Of a DNA stretch of 5,221 nucleotides, positions 1-4,869 are shown piece by piece. The stretch is taken from the NCBI GenBank assembly GCA_964559355.1, contig CAZLHQ010000204.1:1-5221 (forward strand), in the 5' to 3' direction. Source of the stretch: JAEUMD01 sp964559355 (GTDB lineage: Bacteria; Pseudomonadota; Alphaproteobacteria; Rhizobiales; Hyphomicrobiaceae). The position numbers were made by a program, and so were the translations under genes. Position 1 is the stretch's first letter; every line of letters begins with the position of its first letter. The notes under the pieces were generated by a model. That model was given only the letters and a program-made list of their open reading frames with translations. It ran no database searches and had not been told where the DNA came from.

Positions 1-605
1 TCCGAGCCGCCCATCTGCACGCGGCAGCCGTGGCGGCGCGCCAGCTCGACGAAGTCGTAGGCCTGCAGGATCATGTAGTTGAACTCGATGAAGCTGAGCG
101 GCTGCTCGCGCTCCAGCCGCAGCTTGACCGAGTCGAAGGTCAGCATGCGGTTGACCGAGAAGTGGCGGCCGACATCGCGCAGGAATTCGATGTAGTTGAG
201 CGGTGCCAGCCACTCGGCGTTGTCGAGCATCACCGCGTCGCGCGTGCCCTCGCCGAACTTCAGAAGCCTGGCGAAAACGCCCTTGAGCGCTTGCTTGTTG
301 GCTTCGATCTCCGCGACGGTGCGCATCACGCGCGTCTCGTCCTTGCCTGAAGGGTCGCCGACGCGGGTGGTGCCGCCGCCCATGAGCGCAATAGGCTTGC
401 CTGCGCCCGTCGCCTGCAGCCAGTGCAGCATCATGATCGAGAGCAGGTGCCCCACATGCAGCGAGGGGGCAGTGCAGTCATAGCCGACATATGCAACGAC
501 GCCGCCCTTTGCGGCCAACTCGTCGATCCCAGTGGGGTCGGAGGACTGGTGGATGAAACCGCGCTCGGTGAGCACGTTCATGAATTCGGATTTGAAGCTC
601 GCCAT
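1..605 (-). CDS. tyrS: Tyrosyl-tRNA synthetase, N-terminal half (cut by left window edge)
   Basis: Class I aminoacyl-tRNA synthetase that charges tRNA-Tyr with tyrosine using ATP in the cytoplasm. The window holds about 201 codons of a protein normally a little over 400 residues long; the KMSKS loop and the S4-like tRNA-binding domain lie outside. Reading the minus strand from the ATG at 605 gives MASFKSEFMNVLTERGF, a typical TyrRS start. The tyrosine/ATP site segment YVGYDCTAPSLHVGH ends in the HIGH-type motif HVGH (residues 50-53), followed by GGGTTRVGDPSGKDETR (76-92). The tyrosine-binding pattern Y177-x3-Q181-x2-D184 is present, and the fragment stops inside VQMGGS, which in the family continues SDQWGN. 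The ribosome-binding site is weak (GGAC about 10 nt upstream). The gene is divergent from anmK. Identification is very secure; the start is well supported by the family N-terminus. Confidence 0.97.
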   Translation of the reverse strand, partial: MASFKSEFMNVLTERGFIHQSSDPTGIDELAAKGGVVAYVGYDCTAPSLHVGHLLSIMMLHWLQATGAGKPIALMGGGTTRVGDPSGKDETRVMRTVAEIEANKQALKGVFARLLKFGEGTRDAVMLDNAEWLAPLNYIEFLRDVGRHFSVNRMLTFDSVKLRLEREQPLSFIEFNYMILQAYDFVELARRHGCRVQMGGS

Positions 606-706
606 GAAGGGCTTGTCCGTGTTCTTTGGCGATTGGACCGGACGCCATCGCCCGGTTGGTGTAGGGTCGCCGGAATCGGGCGGCACCATGCACGAGGTAG
701 AGGGCT
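606..706. other. Divergent tyrS-anmK intergenic spacer
   Basis: A 101-bp spacer that must hold the translation signals of both genes and probably their promoters. No convincing -35/-10 pair was found on either strand. It contains a short inverted repeat, GGCGAT (628-633) and ATCGCC (647-652), with a 13-nt loop, and an overlapping alternative pairing ACCGG (637-641) with CCGGT (652-656). On the minus strand this would lie in the tyrS leader. Its function is unknown and the repeat may be chance in GC-rich DNA. Confidence 0.4.
694..697 (+). promoter_or_regulatory. Ribosome binding site supporting the TTG start of anmK
   Basis: GAGG lies 9 nt before the TTG codon at 707. An in-frame TAG at 698-700 excludes any start further upstream, and the next in-frame candidates fall inside the conserved ATP-binding motif. 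The site therefore decides the start in favour of TTG. Confidence 0.6.
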
Positions 707-1810
707 TTGGGCAAGCTGAAGCGTGCGATCGGGTTGATGAGCGGAACGTCGATGGATGGTATCGACGTCGCCATGATCGAGACGGACGGGCAGGCGGTGC
801 TGCGGCGGGGGCCGGGCTTCACCTATCCTTATTCCGAGGCGTTCCGCGAGCATTTGCGCGAGGCTATAGCGGCTGCGCGCGCGATCACGCGCAGGAACGA
901 GCGCACCGGCGTGCTGCGGGTGGCGGAAAACTACCTGACGGATCTGCACGCCGAGGCGGTGGCTCATTTCATCGAGGACACCAAATCCTCGCGTGACGAG
1001 ATCGATGTCATCGGCATGCATGGCCACACCGTACTGCATGCGCCCGAGCGGCGCCTCACGGTGCAGATCGGCGATGGCGCGCGGCTGGCGCAAGCAACCG
1101 GCATTCCCGTCGTTCACGATATGCGGGCAGCCGATGTCGCGGCAGGCGGGCAGGGCGCGCCGCTGGTGCCGGTCTACCATCAGGCCCTGGCCATCCAGCT
1201 CGGCAAGCGGCCGATGGCCTTCGTCAACATCGGCGGTGTCGCCAATGTTACCTTCATCGGCCGCAATGGCGAACTCGTCGCCTTCGATACCGGGCCTGGC
1301 AATGCGCTGCTCGACGATTGGATGCGCGCTAAGGCTAGTGTCGCCTACGATGCCGACGGCGAGACCGCCTTGAATGGCCGCATCAACGAAATCGTACTGA
1401 CCGACGCGCTCGCCTCTCATTATTTTGCCGAGCCGCCGCCCAAGTCGCTCGATCGCGGCGCGTTCGACATCAGGATGTGCGCGCGCCTGGGGCTGGCGGA
1501 TGGCGCGGCCACGCTCGCCGCATTCACGGCGCGCTCGATCGCGCGGGCACGCGAACATTTTCCCGAAGAGCCGGCCCTGTGGGTTGTCGCGGGAGGGGGA
1601 CGGCGCAATCGCGCAATCATGACCGCGCTGGCGGCGCGGGTGGAGAATGCGGTGGTGCCGGTCGAGGCAGTGGGGCTCGATGGTGATGCGCTCGAGGCGG
1701 AGGCCTGGGGCTATCTCGCGGTGCGCACGCTTGTCGGACTTCCACTGACATTTCCAGGCACCACGGGCGTCAGTGAGCCGACACCGGGCGGAGTTGTGGT
1801 GCATCCGTGA
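707..1810 (+). CDS. anmK: Anhydro-N-acetylmuramic acid kinase
   Basis: Cytoplasmic sugar kinase of peptidoglycan recycling. It cleaves the 1,6-anhydro ring of anhydro-MurNAc and phosphorylates it with ATP to MurNAc-6-phosphate. The 367-residue product matches the usual family length of about 370. The ATP-binding loop GLMSGTSMDGID is at residues 9-20. MHGHTV (104-109) matches the family's GHGQT-like segment, and DMRAADVAAGGQGAPLVP spans 138-155. NIGGVAN is at 174-180. FDTGPGN (193-199) carries D194, the likely catalytic base by family comparison. AGGGRRN (295-301) is the second nucleotide-binding segment, and EAEAWGYLA plus the TTGVSEPTPGG end are typical. The start is TTG, because an in-frame TAG sits at 698-700 and ATG codons further in would delete the ATP loop. 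It stands alone between tyrS (divergent) and the hydrolase (convergent), with no other recycling gene visible. Identification is very secure. Confidence 0.97.
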   Translation: MGKLKRAIGLMSGTSMDGIDVAMIETDGQAVLRRGPGFTYPYSEAFREHLREAIAAARAITRRNERTGVLRVAENYLTDLHAEAVAHFIEDTKSSRDEIDVIGMHGHTVLHAPERRLTVQIGDGARLAQATGIPVVHDMRAADVAAGGQGAPLVPVYHQALAIQLGKRPMAFVNIGGVANVTFIGRNGELVAFDTGPGNALLDDWMRAKASVAYDADGETALNGRINEIVLTDALASHYFAEPPPKSLDRGAFDIRMCARLGLADGAATLAAFTARSIARAREHFPEEPALWVVAGGGRRNRAIMTALAARVENAVVPVEAVGLDGDALEAEAWGYLAVRTLVGLPLTFPGTTGVSEPTPGGVVVHP

Positions 1811-1857
1811 ATGATGGCGTGGTTCTCGAAGTTTGCGCTCACAACTCCAGCTGATGC
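1811..1857. other. Convergent gap between anmK and the hydrolase gene
   Basis: The two stop codons are separated by 47 bp. No GC-rich hairpin with a U-tract was found for either direction, so if termination happens here it is not by an obvious intrinsic terminator. Confidence 0.4.
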
Positions 1858-2625
1858 TCAATCCTCGTCGTCGCCGTCGTCGACAGTCGCGTTGGCCGCT
1901 TCGGCAGCTTCCGCGGCGCGCTCACGCTCGCGGGCAGCTTCGCGCTCCTTTTCCTTCTGACGCCGGGTTTCGCGCTCTTCGGCATCTTTGGCGAGCCGCA
2001 TGTCGACGTAGCTGCCGACCACCGAGACGAGGTCGTCGATTTTCTCCTGGAAGAAGTGGTTTGCGCCAGGGATGACCTCATGGTCGATTTTGATGCCGCG
2101 CTGCGTCTTGAGCTTGGAGGAAAGCTCGGCAACGGAAGCGGACGGCACGACGCGATCCTTGTCTCCGTTGACCATCAGCCCCGATGAGGGACACGGCGCC
2201 AGGAACGAGAAGTCATAGAGATTGGATGGCGGCGCCACGCAGATGAAGCCGTCGATCTCCGGCCGGCGCATCAACAGCTGCATGGCGATCCACGTGCCGA
2301 ACGAGACACCGGCGATCCAGCAGCAGCGCGCATCGGGCTTGACCATCTGCAGCCAGTCGAGCGCACAAGCGGCATCCGCCAGCTCGCCCGGTCCACCGTC
2401 CCAGAACCCCTGGCTGCGGCCGACGCCACGGAAGTTGAAGCGCAGCACCGAGAAGCCACGCTCTACGAACGTATGATAGAGGTGGTAAACTACTTGATTG
2501 TTCATCGTGCCGCCGAACTGCGGGTGCGGATGCAGGATCAGCGCGATCGGACTGTCCGATTTGCCCTCATGGTGGTAACGCGCTTCGATGCGGCCAGCCG
2601 GCCCATTGATAATCAGCTCAGGCAT
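1858..2625 (-). CDS. Alpha/beta hydrolase (HPHP-GGTMNN type) with charged C-terminal tail
   Basis: A 255-residue probable cytoplasmic serine hydrolase of the alpha/beta superfamily (COG2945-like); its substrate is unknown. LHPHPQFGGTMNN (31-43) forms the oxyanion-hole region typical of this subgroup. LRFNFRGVGRSQG (61-73) follows, and the nucleophile elbow GVSFG (106-110) places S108. The acid is probably D157 in NGDKDRVVP (153-161), and the histidine is H190 in PGANHFF. The triad is therefore complete. The usual fold ends around residue 212. Beyond it lies an Arg/Glu/Lys/Ala-rich stretch (about 215-246), likely a long charged helix, then the acidic end DDGDDED. The ATG at 2625 (MPELIINGPAGRIEARYH) is chosen because GGA precedes it at normal spacing and the family begins there. 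A frame open to 2730 reads into repeat-like non-coding DNA. There is no signal peptide. The gene is convergent with anmK and faces away from the suf operon, so a link to either is unproven. Confidence 0.9.
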   Translation of the reverse strand: MPELIINGPAGRIEARYHHEGKSDSPIALILHPHPQFGGTMNNQVVYHLYHTFVERGFSVLRFNFRGVGRSQGFWDGGPGELADAACALDWLQMVKPDARCCWIAGVSFGTWIAMQLLMRRPEIDGFICVAPPSNLYDFSFLAPCPSSGLMVNGDKDRVVPSASVAELSSKLKTQRGIKIDHEVIPGANHFFQEKIDDLVSVVGSYVDMRLAKDAEERETRRQKEKEREAARERERAAEAAEAANATVDDGDDED

Positions 2626-2660
2626 GATGTTCCGTTGCTCGTCTTGCGTGTGCTTTGGTT

Positions 2661-2693
2661 TAGAGCCTGATCGACCGAAGCGGAAACGCTCTG
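2661..2693. repeat. Possible degenerate intergenic repeat (AGAGC...GCTCT)
   Basis: AGAGC (2662-2666) and GCTCT (2688-2692) flank a 21-nt loop that contains the mini-dyad CCG-AAG-CGG (2675-2683). On the minus strand the block reads AGAGCGTTTCCGCTTCGG and onward, resembling the short palindromic intergenic repeats scattered through many rhizobial genomes. That resemblance is from memory; copies elsewhere in the genome cannot be seen from this window. Confidence 0.35.
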
Positions 2694-2737
2694 GCTTCCA
2701 TCGAAGTCGTGCATTCAGTCTCTCAATCAAGAACTAT

Positions 2738-2787
2738 GAGCAGGCCGCTGTGGCGCGAGGCTGATCCGTTCAGATCGACTCTGCTCT
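2738..2787. repeat. Possible second degenerate intergenic repeat (GAGCAG...CTGCTC)
   Basis: GAGCAG (2738-2743) is matched by CTGCTC (2781-2786). The interior contains GATC twice (2763-2766 and 2773-2776) in the context TGATCCGTTCAGATCGA. The right half resembles rhizobial dispersed palindromes of the form GATCCGTTCAGAT...CTGCTCTAG. The left half is diverged, so this would be a decayed copy. Confidence 0.35.
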
Positions 2788-2972
2788 AGGGCCGGCACGA
2801 TTGGTTTGGCGCTGCTCGCGCCCGCCGCAGTTGTTGTCCGCGTTCGCTCGCGCGCCTCAGTGAATGGCGAGGGTTGCGACCGGCGAAAGCCGTTCGCGCC
2901 ACCCGCCCGGCACTCGCATGCGCGCGGGAAAATCCCATTTGCGACAAATCAGACACCGCGCGCACACAATAC

Positions 2973-3001
2973 TTGACTTAGTGGCTCGGAATTTTCATAT
3001 T
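2973..3001 (+). promoter_or_regulatory. Predicted sigma70-type promoter of the regulator-desulfurase-suf operon
   Basis: TTGACT (2973-2978, 5 of 6 to TTGACA) is separated by 17 bp from CATATT (2996-3001, 4 of 6 to TATAAT), placing transcription start near 3008. The local AT richness stands out against the GC-rich flanks. No comparable -10 follows the mirror-image TTGACT on the minus strand, so the promoter is one-directional. The leader to the GTG at 3205 would be about 197 nt. Confidence 0.6.
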
Positions 3002-3014
3002 CCCACTAAGTCAA
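2973..3014. promoter_or_regulatory. Perfect 12-bp inverted repeat, candidate Rrf2/IscR operator
   Basis: TTGACTTAGTGG (2973-2984) and CCACTAAGTCAA (3003-3014) are perfect reverse complements separated by 18 bp. The arms cover the -35 hexamer and the start site, so a bound protein would block transcription. A smaller nested dyad, GGAAT (2988-2992) and ATTCC (2999-3003), surrounds the -10. Each arm also contains the small palindrome ACTTAGT/ACTAAGT, and the arm centres are 30 bp apart, close to three helical turns. The IscR-like gene is immediately downstream, so autoregulation is the natural inference. The layout does not match the compact E. coli IscR type 1 consensus, so the binder is not proven. 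Confidence 0.6.
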
Positions 3015-3031
3015 TTTAGAACAGTTCGAAA
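3015..3031. promoter_or_regulatory. Irr box / iron control element (ICE)
   Basis: TTTAGAACAGTTCGAAA matches the rhizobial ICE consensus TTTAGAA-N3-TTCTAAA with a single mismatch (G for T at 3028). It forms an imperfect dyad centred on 3023. Irr, a Fur-family regulator active under iron limitation, binds such sites, and suf operons are known Irr targets in rhizobia. The site begins immediately after the 12-bp palindrome and just downstream of the predicted start, a position that fits repression. Confidence 0.7.
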
Positions 3032-3204
3032 GAGCGCGACAAGCGACCAGCAATCTGTCGATCCGGAGGCGCTTCTTAGCACACCGGGGGGTGGCGAACG
3101 CAAGCGCCATTACCCGCTGGGCTCCGCACGAGCCAATCCGTCGCGCGGGGCGTCTGAGTGAACGTTTATAAATAGAAGTGTAGCACGAGCCGAAGGGTAT
3201 CGTC
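3032..3204 (+). other. Long 5' leader of the iron-sulfur operon
   Basis: No gene is seen here. If transcription starts near 3008, this is most of an untranslated leader of about 197 nt. It can form two mutually exclusive stems: GGCGCTT (3068-3074) with AAGCGCC (3102-3108), or TGGCG (3092-3096) with CGCCA (3105-3109). It also holds TTTATAAA (3165-3172), which lacks a matching -35. No known riboswitch was recognised. Confidence 0.35.
3193..3197 (+). promoter_or_regulatory. Ribosome binding site for the GTG-started regulator gene
   Basis: AAGGG lies 7 nt before the GTG at 3205. An in-frame TAG at 3181-3183 leaves no room for a longer protein, and the GTG yields MELNTKGRYAV, which aligns with the IscR N-terminus. 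The site fixes the start. Confidence 0.75.
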
Positions 3205-3678
3205 GTGGAATTGAACACCAAGGGCCGGTACGCCGTGATGGCGATGGCCGATCTGGCCAAGAATCAGGCGGATGCAGCCGTACCGTTGTCGCAAATCGCG
3301 GAACGCCAGCAGCTCTCCCTTTCCTATCTCGAGCAGATTTTCCTGCGCCTGCGCCGGGCCGGCCTCGTCGACAGCTCGCGTGGCCGCACGGGCGGCTACC
3401 GGCTCGGCCGTCCCGCAGAAGAGATCGCCGTCGGCGAGATCATGGCGGCGGTCGAGGAAGAAACGCGCATGACGCGCTGCATGGATGGCGGCATCGGCTG
3501 TCTCGGCGAAGAGCGCTGCCTGACGCACCGGTTGTGGCATGGGCTGGGCGGACACATCGCCGCCTTCCTTTGGAATGTCACGCTGGCCGAGGTGCTGGCC
3601 GGTATCCCCGATGACAAGCTGGCCCGGCCGGTCGCGGGGGCTCGCAACGCCAATGGCATCGAGTGGGCGGCTGAATGA
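3205..3678 (+). CDS. iscR: Rrf2-family transcriptional regulator, IscR-like
   Basis: Predicted Fe-S-cluster-sensing repressor of the downstream Fe-S assembly genes. The 157-residue product has a winged helix-turn-helix: MELNTKGRYAVMAMADLA (1-18), recognition region LSLSYLEQIFLRLRRAGLV (37-55), and wing SSRGRTGGYRLGR (57-69). The cluster ligands are C92, C99 and C105, with H108 in CLTHRLW. E. coli IscR has C92, C98, C104 and H107, so here the first spacing is C-x6-C, one residue longer. E43, which tunes DNA-sequence discrimination in E. coli IscR, is conserved. These features favour IscR over RirA, whose N-terminus differs. The start is GTG. The gene is first in the operon, overlaps the desulfurase gene by 4 bp, and sits downstream of a palindrome and an Irr box, which suggests autoregulation. 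The family is certain; the symbol is assigned by similarity. Confidence 0.9.
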   Translation: MELNTKGRYAVMAMADLAKNQADAAVPLSQIAERQQLSLSYLEQIFLRLRRAGLVDSSRGRTGGYRLGRPAEEIAVGEIMAAVEEETRMTRCMDGGIGCLGEERCLTHRLWHGLGGHIAAFLWNVTLAEVLAGIPDDKLARPVAGARNANGIEWAAE

Positions 3679-4823
3679 GCGCACGGCGCACATATCTCGA
3701 TTACAACGCGACGGCGCCACTGCGGCCGCAAGCGCGCGAGGCGATGCTTGCGGCTTTCGATAGCGCCGGCAACGCGTCTTCCGTGCATGCCGAGGGTCGT
3801 GCGGCGCGCGCGCGGGTCGAGGCAGCGCGCGGCAGCATCGCCAAGCTCGTTTCGGCTCAGGCCGGCGAAGTGGTCTTCACGAGCGGCGCCACCGAAGCCG
3901 CCAACTGGGTGCTCTCGCAGAGTTGGGACGTGGTGCTCGCCTCCGCGGTCGAGCATCCTTGCGTGGCTGGACCGGTGGCGCGGTCGCCGGGTCGCGTCGT
4001 CACCCTCGACGTCGATGCAAACGGGCGTGTCGATCTGCAACGAATCGAGGCAGCACTGGCGCATAAGGCTGCCGATACGTCCGGCAGGAGTCGGCGGTTG
4101 CTCATCGTCCAGCTCGCCAACAATGAAACCGGTGTGGTGCAGCCGATCGCGGATATCGCCAAACTGGCGCGTGCGCATGGCGTGCGCCTGTTGGTTGATG
4201 CCGTGCAGGGCGCCGGGCGTGTGTCCTTCGACGACTGGGCAATGCTCGTCGATTATCTGCTGATTACGTCCCACAAGATTGGTGGGCCGAAGGGTGTCGG
4301 CGCCTTGATCGTGCGCAATGATGCACCGCTGCCGCCCTTGCTCATCGGCGGCGGGCAAGAGCGTGGGCTGCGTGCTGGCACCGAGAGCGTGGAAGCGATC
4401 GCGGGCTTTGGTGCGGCAGCAGAGGCGGCGCTCGGCGAACTCGCGCAGCAGACGGCCATCGCGCAGATGCGTGACCGGCTGGAGAGAGACTTGTTGCAGC
4501 ATGCACCGGCCGCCTTCGTCATTGGCGCGGGTGCGGCCCGCTTGCCCAACACGAGTCTGGTCGCGCTGCCCGGCCGGCGTGGGGAAACAATCGTCATCGC
4601 GTTTGATCTGGCAGGTATCGCCGTCAGCGCGGGGTCGGCATGTGCGTCGGGCAAGGCGAAGCGATCGGCCGTACTTGACGCGATGGGAATCGCTCCCGAT
4701 CTGGCTTCGAGCGCGGTTCGCTTCAGCCTTGGCTGGGCAACGACGAATGAGGATATCGCGGCGGCTGTGGCGGCTTGGCAGCGCATCGCTGCAGGCACCG
4801 ACGGCACCCGTCATGTGGCGTGA
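3675..4823 (+). CDS. Cysteine desulfurase, NifS/IscS type (group I), suf-operon associated
   Basis: PLP enzyme that removes sulfur from L-cysteine as an enzyme-bound persulfide and releases alanine, supplying sulfur for Fe-S cluster assembly. The 382-residue product begins YLDYNATAPLRP (7-18). H94 (VEHPCV) stacks on PLP, and NNETG (149-153) is present. D175 and Q178 (VDAVQGAG) contact the cofactor, and K201 in SHKIGGPKG forms the Schiff base. RAGTES (233-238) is also present. The catalytic C323 lies in SAGSACASG; the loop around it has the same length as in E. coli IscS, which marks group I rather than the SufS class. ATG overlaps the regulator's TGA (ATGA), implying translational coupling. 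In rhizobial suf operons this upstream copy is sometimes called sufS2, with a SufS-class enzyme further downstream; iscS or nifS are alternative labels. Function is secure, symbol left open. Confidence 0.93.
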   Translation: MSARRTYLDYNATAPLRPQAREAMLAAFDSAGNASSVHAEGRAARARVEAARGSIAKLVSAQAGEVVFTSGATEAANWVLSQSWDVVLASAVEHPCVAGPVARSPGRVVTLDVDANGRVDLQRIEAALAHKAADTSGRSRRLLIVQLANNETGVVQPIADIAKLARAHGVRLLVDAVQGAGRVSFDDWAMLVDYLLITSHKIGGPKGVGALIVRNDAPLPPLLIGGGQERGLRAGTESVEAIAGFGAAAEAALGELAQQTAIAQMRDRLERDLLQHAPAAFVIGAGAARLPNTSLVALPGRRGETIVIAFDLAGIAVSAGSACASGKAKRSAVLDAMGIAPDLASSAVRFSLGWATTNEDIAAAVAAWQRIAAGTDGTRHVA

Positions 4824-4852
4824 TGGCACGTGAGCCGCAGGCAATAGAATAA
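4823..4852 (+). other. Possible 9-codon leader-type mini-ORF before sufB
   Basis: ATG at 4823 overlaps the desulfurase stop (TGATG) and reads MAREPQAIE before TAA at 4850-4852, ending 5 nt before the sufB Shine-Dalgarno. It could carry terminating ribosomes toward sufB, or be chance. No conservation can be judged from one sequence. Confidence 0.2.
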
Positions 4853-4857
4853 GAGGC

Positions 4858-4863
4858 AAGGAG
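4858..4863 (+). promoter_or_regulatory. Strong Shine-Dalgarno of sufB
   Basis: AAGGAG is 6 nt before the ATG at 4870. It is the strongest ribosome-binding site in the window, consistent with SufB being needed in larger amounts than the regulator or desulfurase encoded just upstream. Confidence 0.8.
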
Positions 4864-4869
4864 TAGACG

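Larger units (their letters stand above)
2626..2972. other. Non-coding region upstream of the hydrolase and suf operon
   Basis: About 350 bp with no credible gene on either strand. The part nearest the hydrolase (2661-2787) has two repeat-like blocks listed separately. The stretch 2800-2960 is GC-rich with many GCG/CGC steps and shows no clear promoter, hairpin terminator or RNA gene. The hydrolase promoter should lie here on the minus strand, but no convincing hexamer pair was found. Confidence 0.5.

Noticed and set aside
578..1861. Long open frame (427 codons) antisense to anmK
   Set aside because: It is a shadow of anmK in GC-rich DNA. Its product is rich in Arg, His and Pro with no family motif, and the plus-strand anmK carries all conserved motifs.
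2626..2730. N-terminal extension of the hydrolase to an ATG at 2730
   Set aside because: The extra 35 residues are Arg/Lys-rich, come from repeat-like DNA and do not belong to the family. The ATG at 2625 gives the normal N-terminus with an upstream GGA.
2973..3017. The 12-bp inverted repeat as an intrinsic terminator
   Set aside because: The stem is not GC-rich, the loop is 18 nt and only three T residues follow. No gene upstream on the plus strand needs termination there, whereas the arms coincide with promoter elements.
3165..3172. TTTATAAA as a second promoter close to the regulator gene
   Set aside because: A good -10-like TATAAA exists at 3167-3172, but no -35-like hexamer lies 16-18 bp upstream, where the sequence is CGCGGG. 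It may still be a weak site.
3006..3260. Minus-strand open frame of 84 codons over the leader and regulator start
   Set aside because: It overlaps the Irr box and the regulator N-terminus, has no recognisable motif and lacks a supporting ribosome-binding site.
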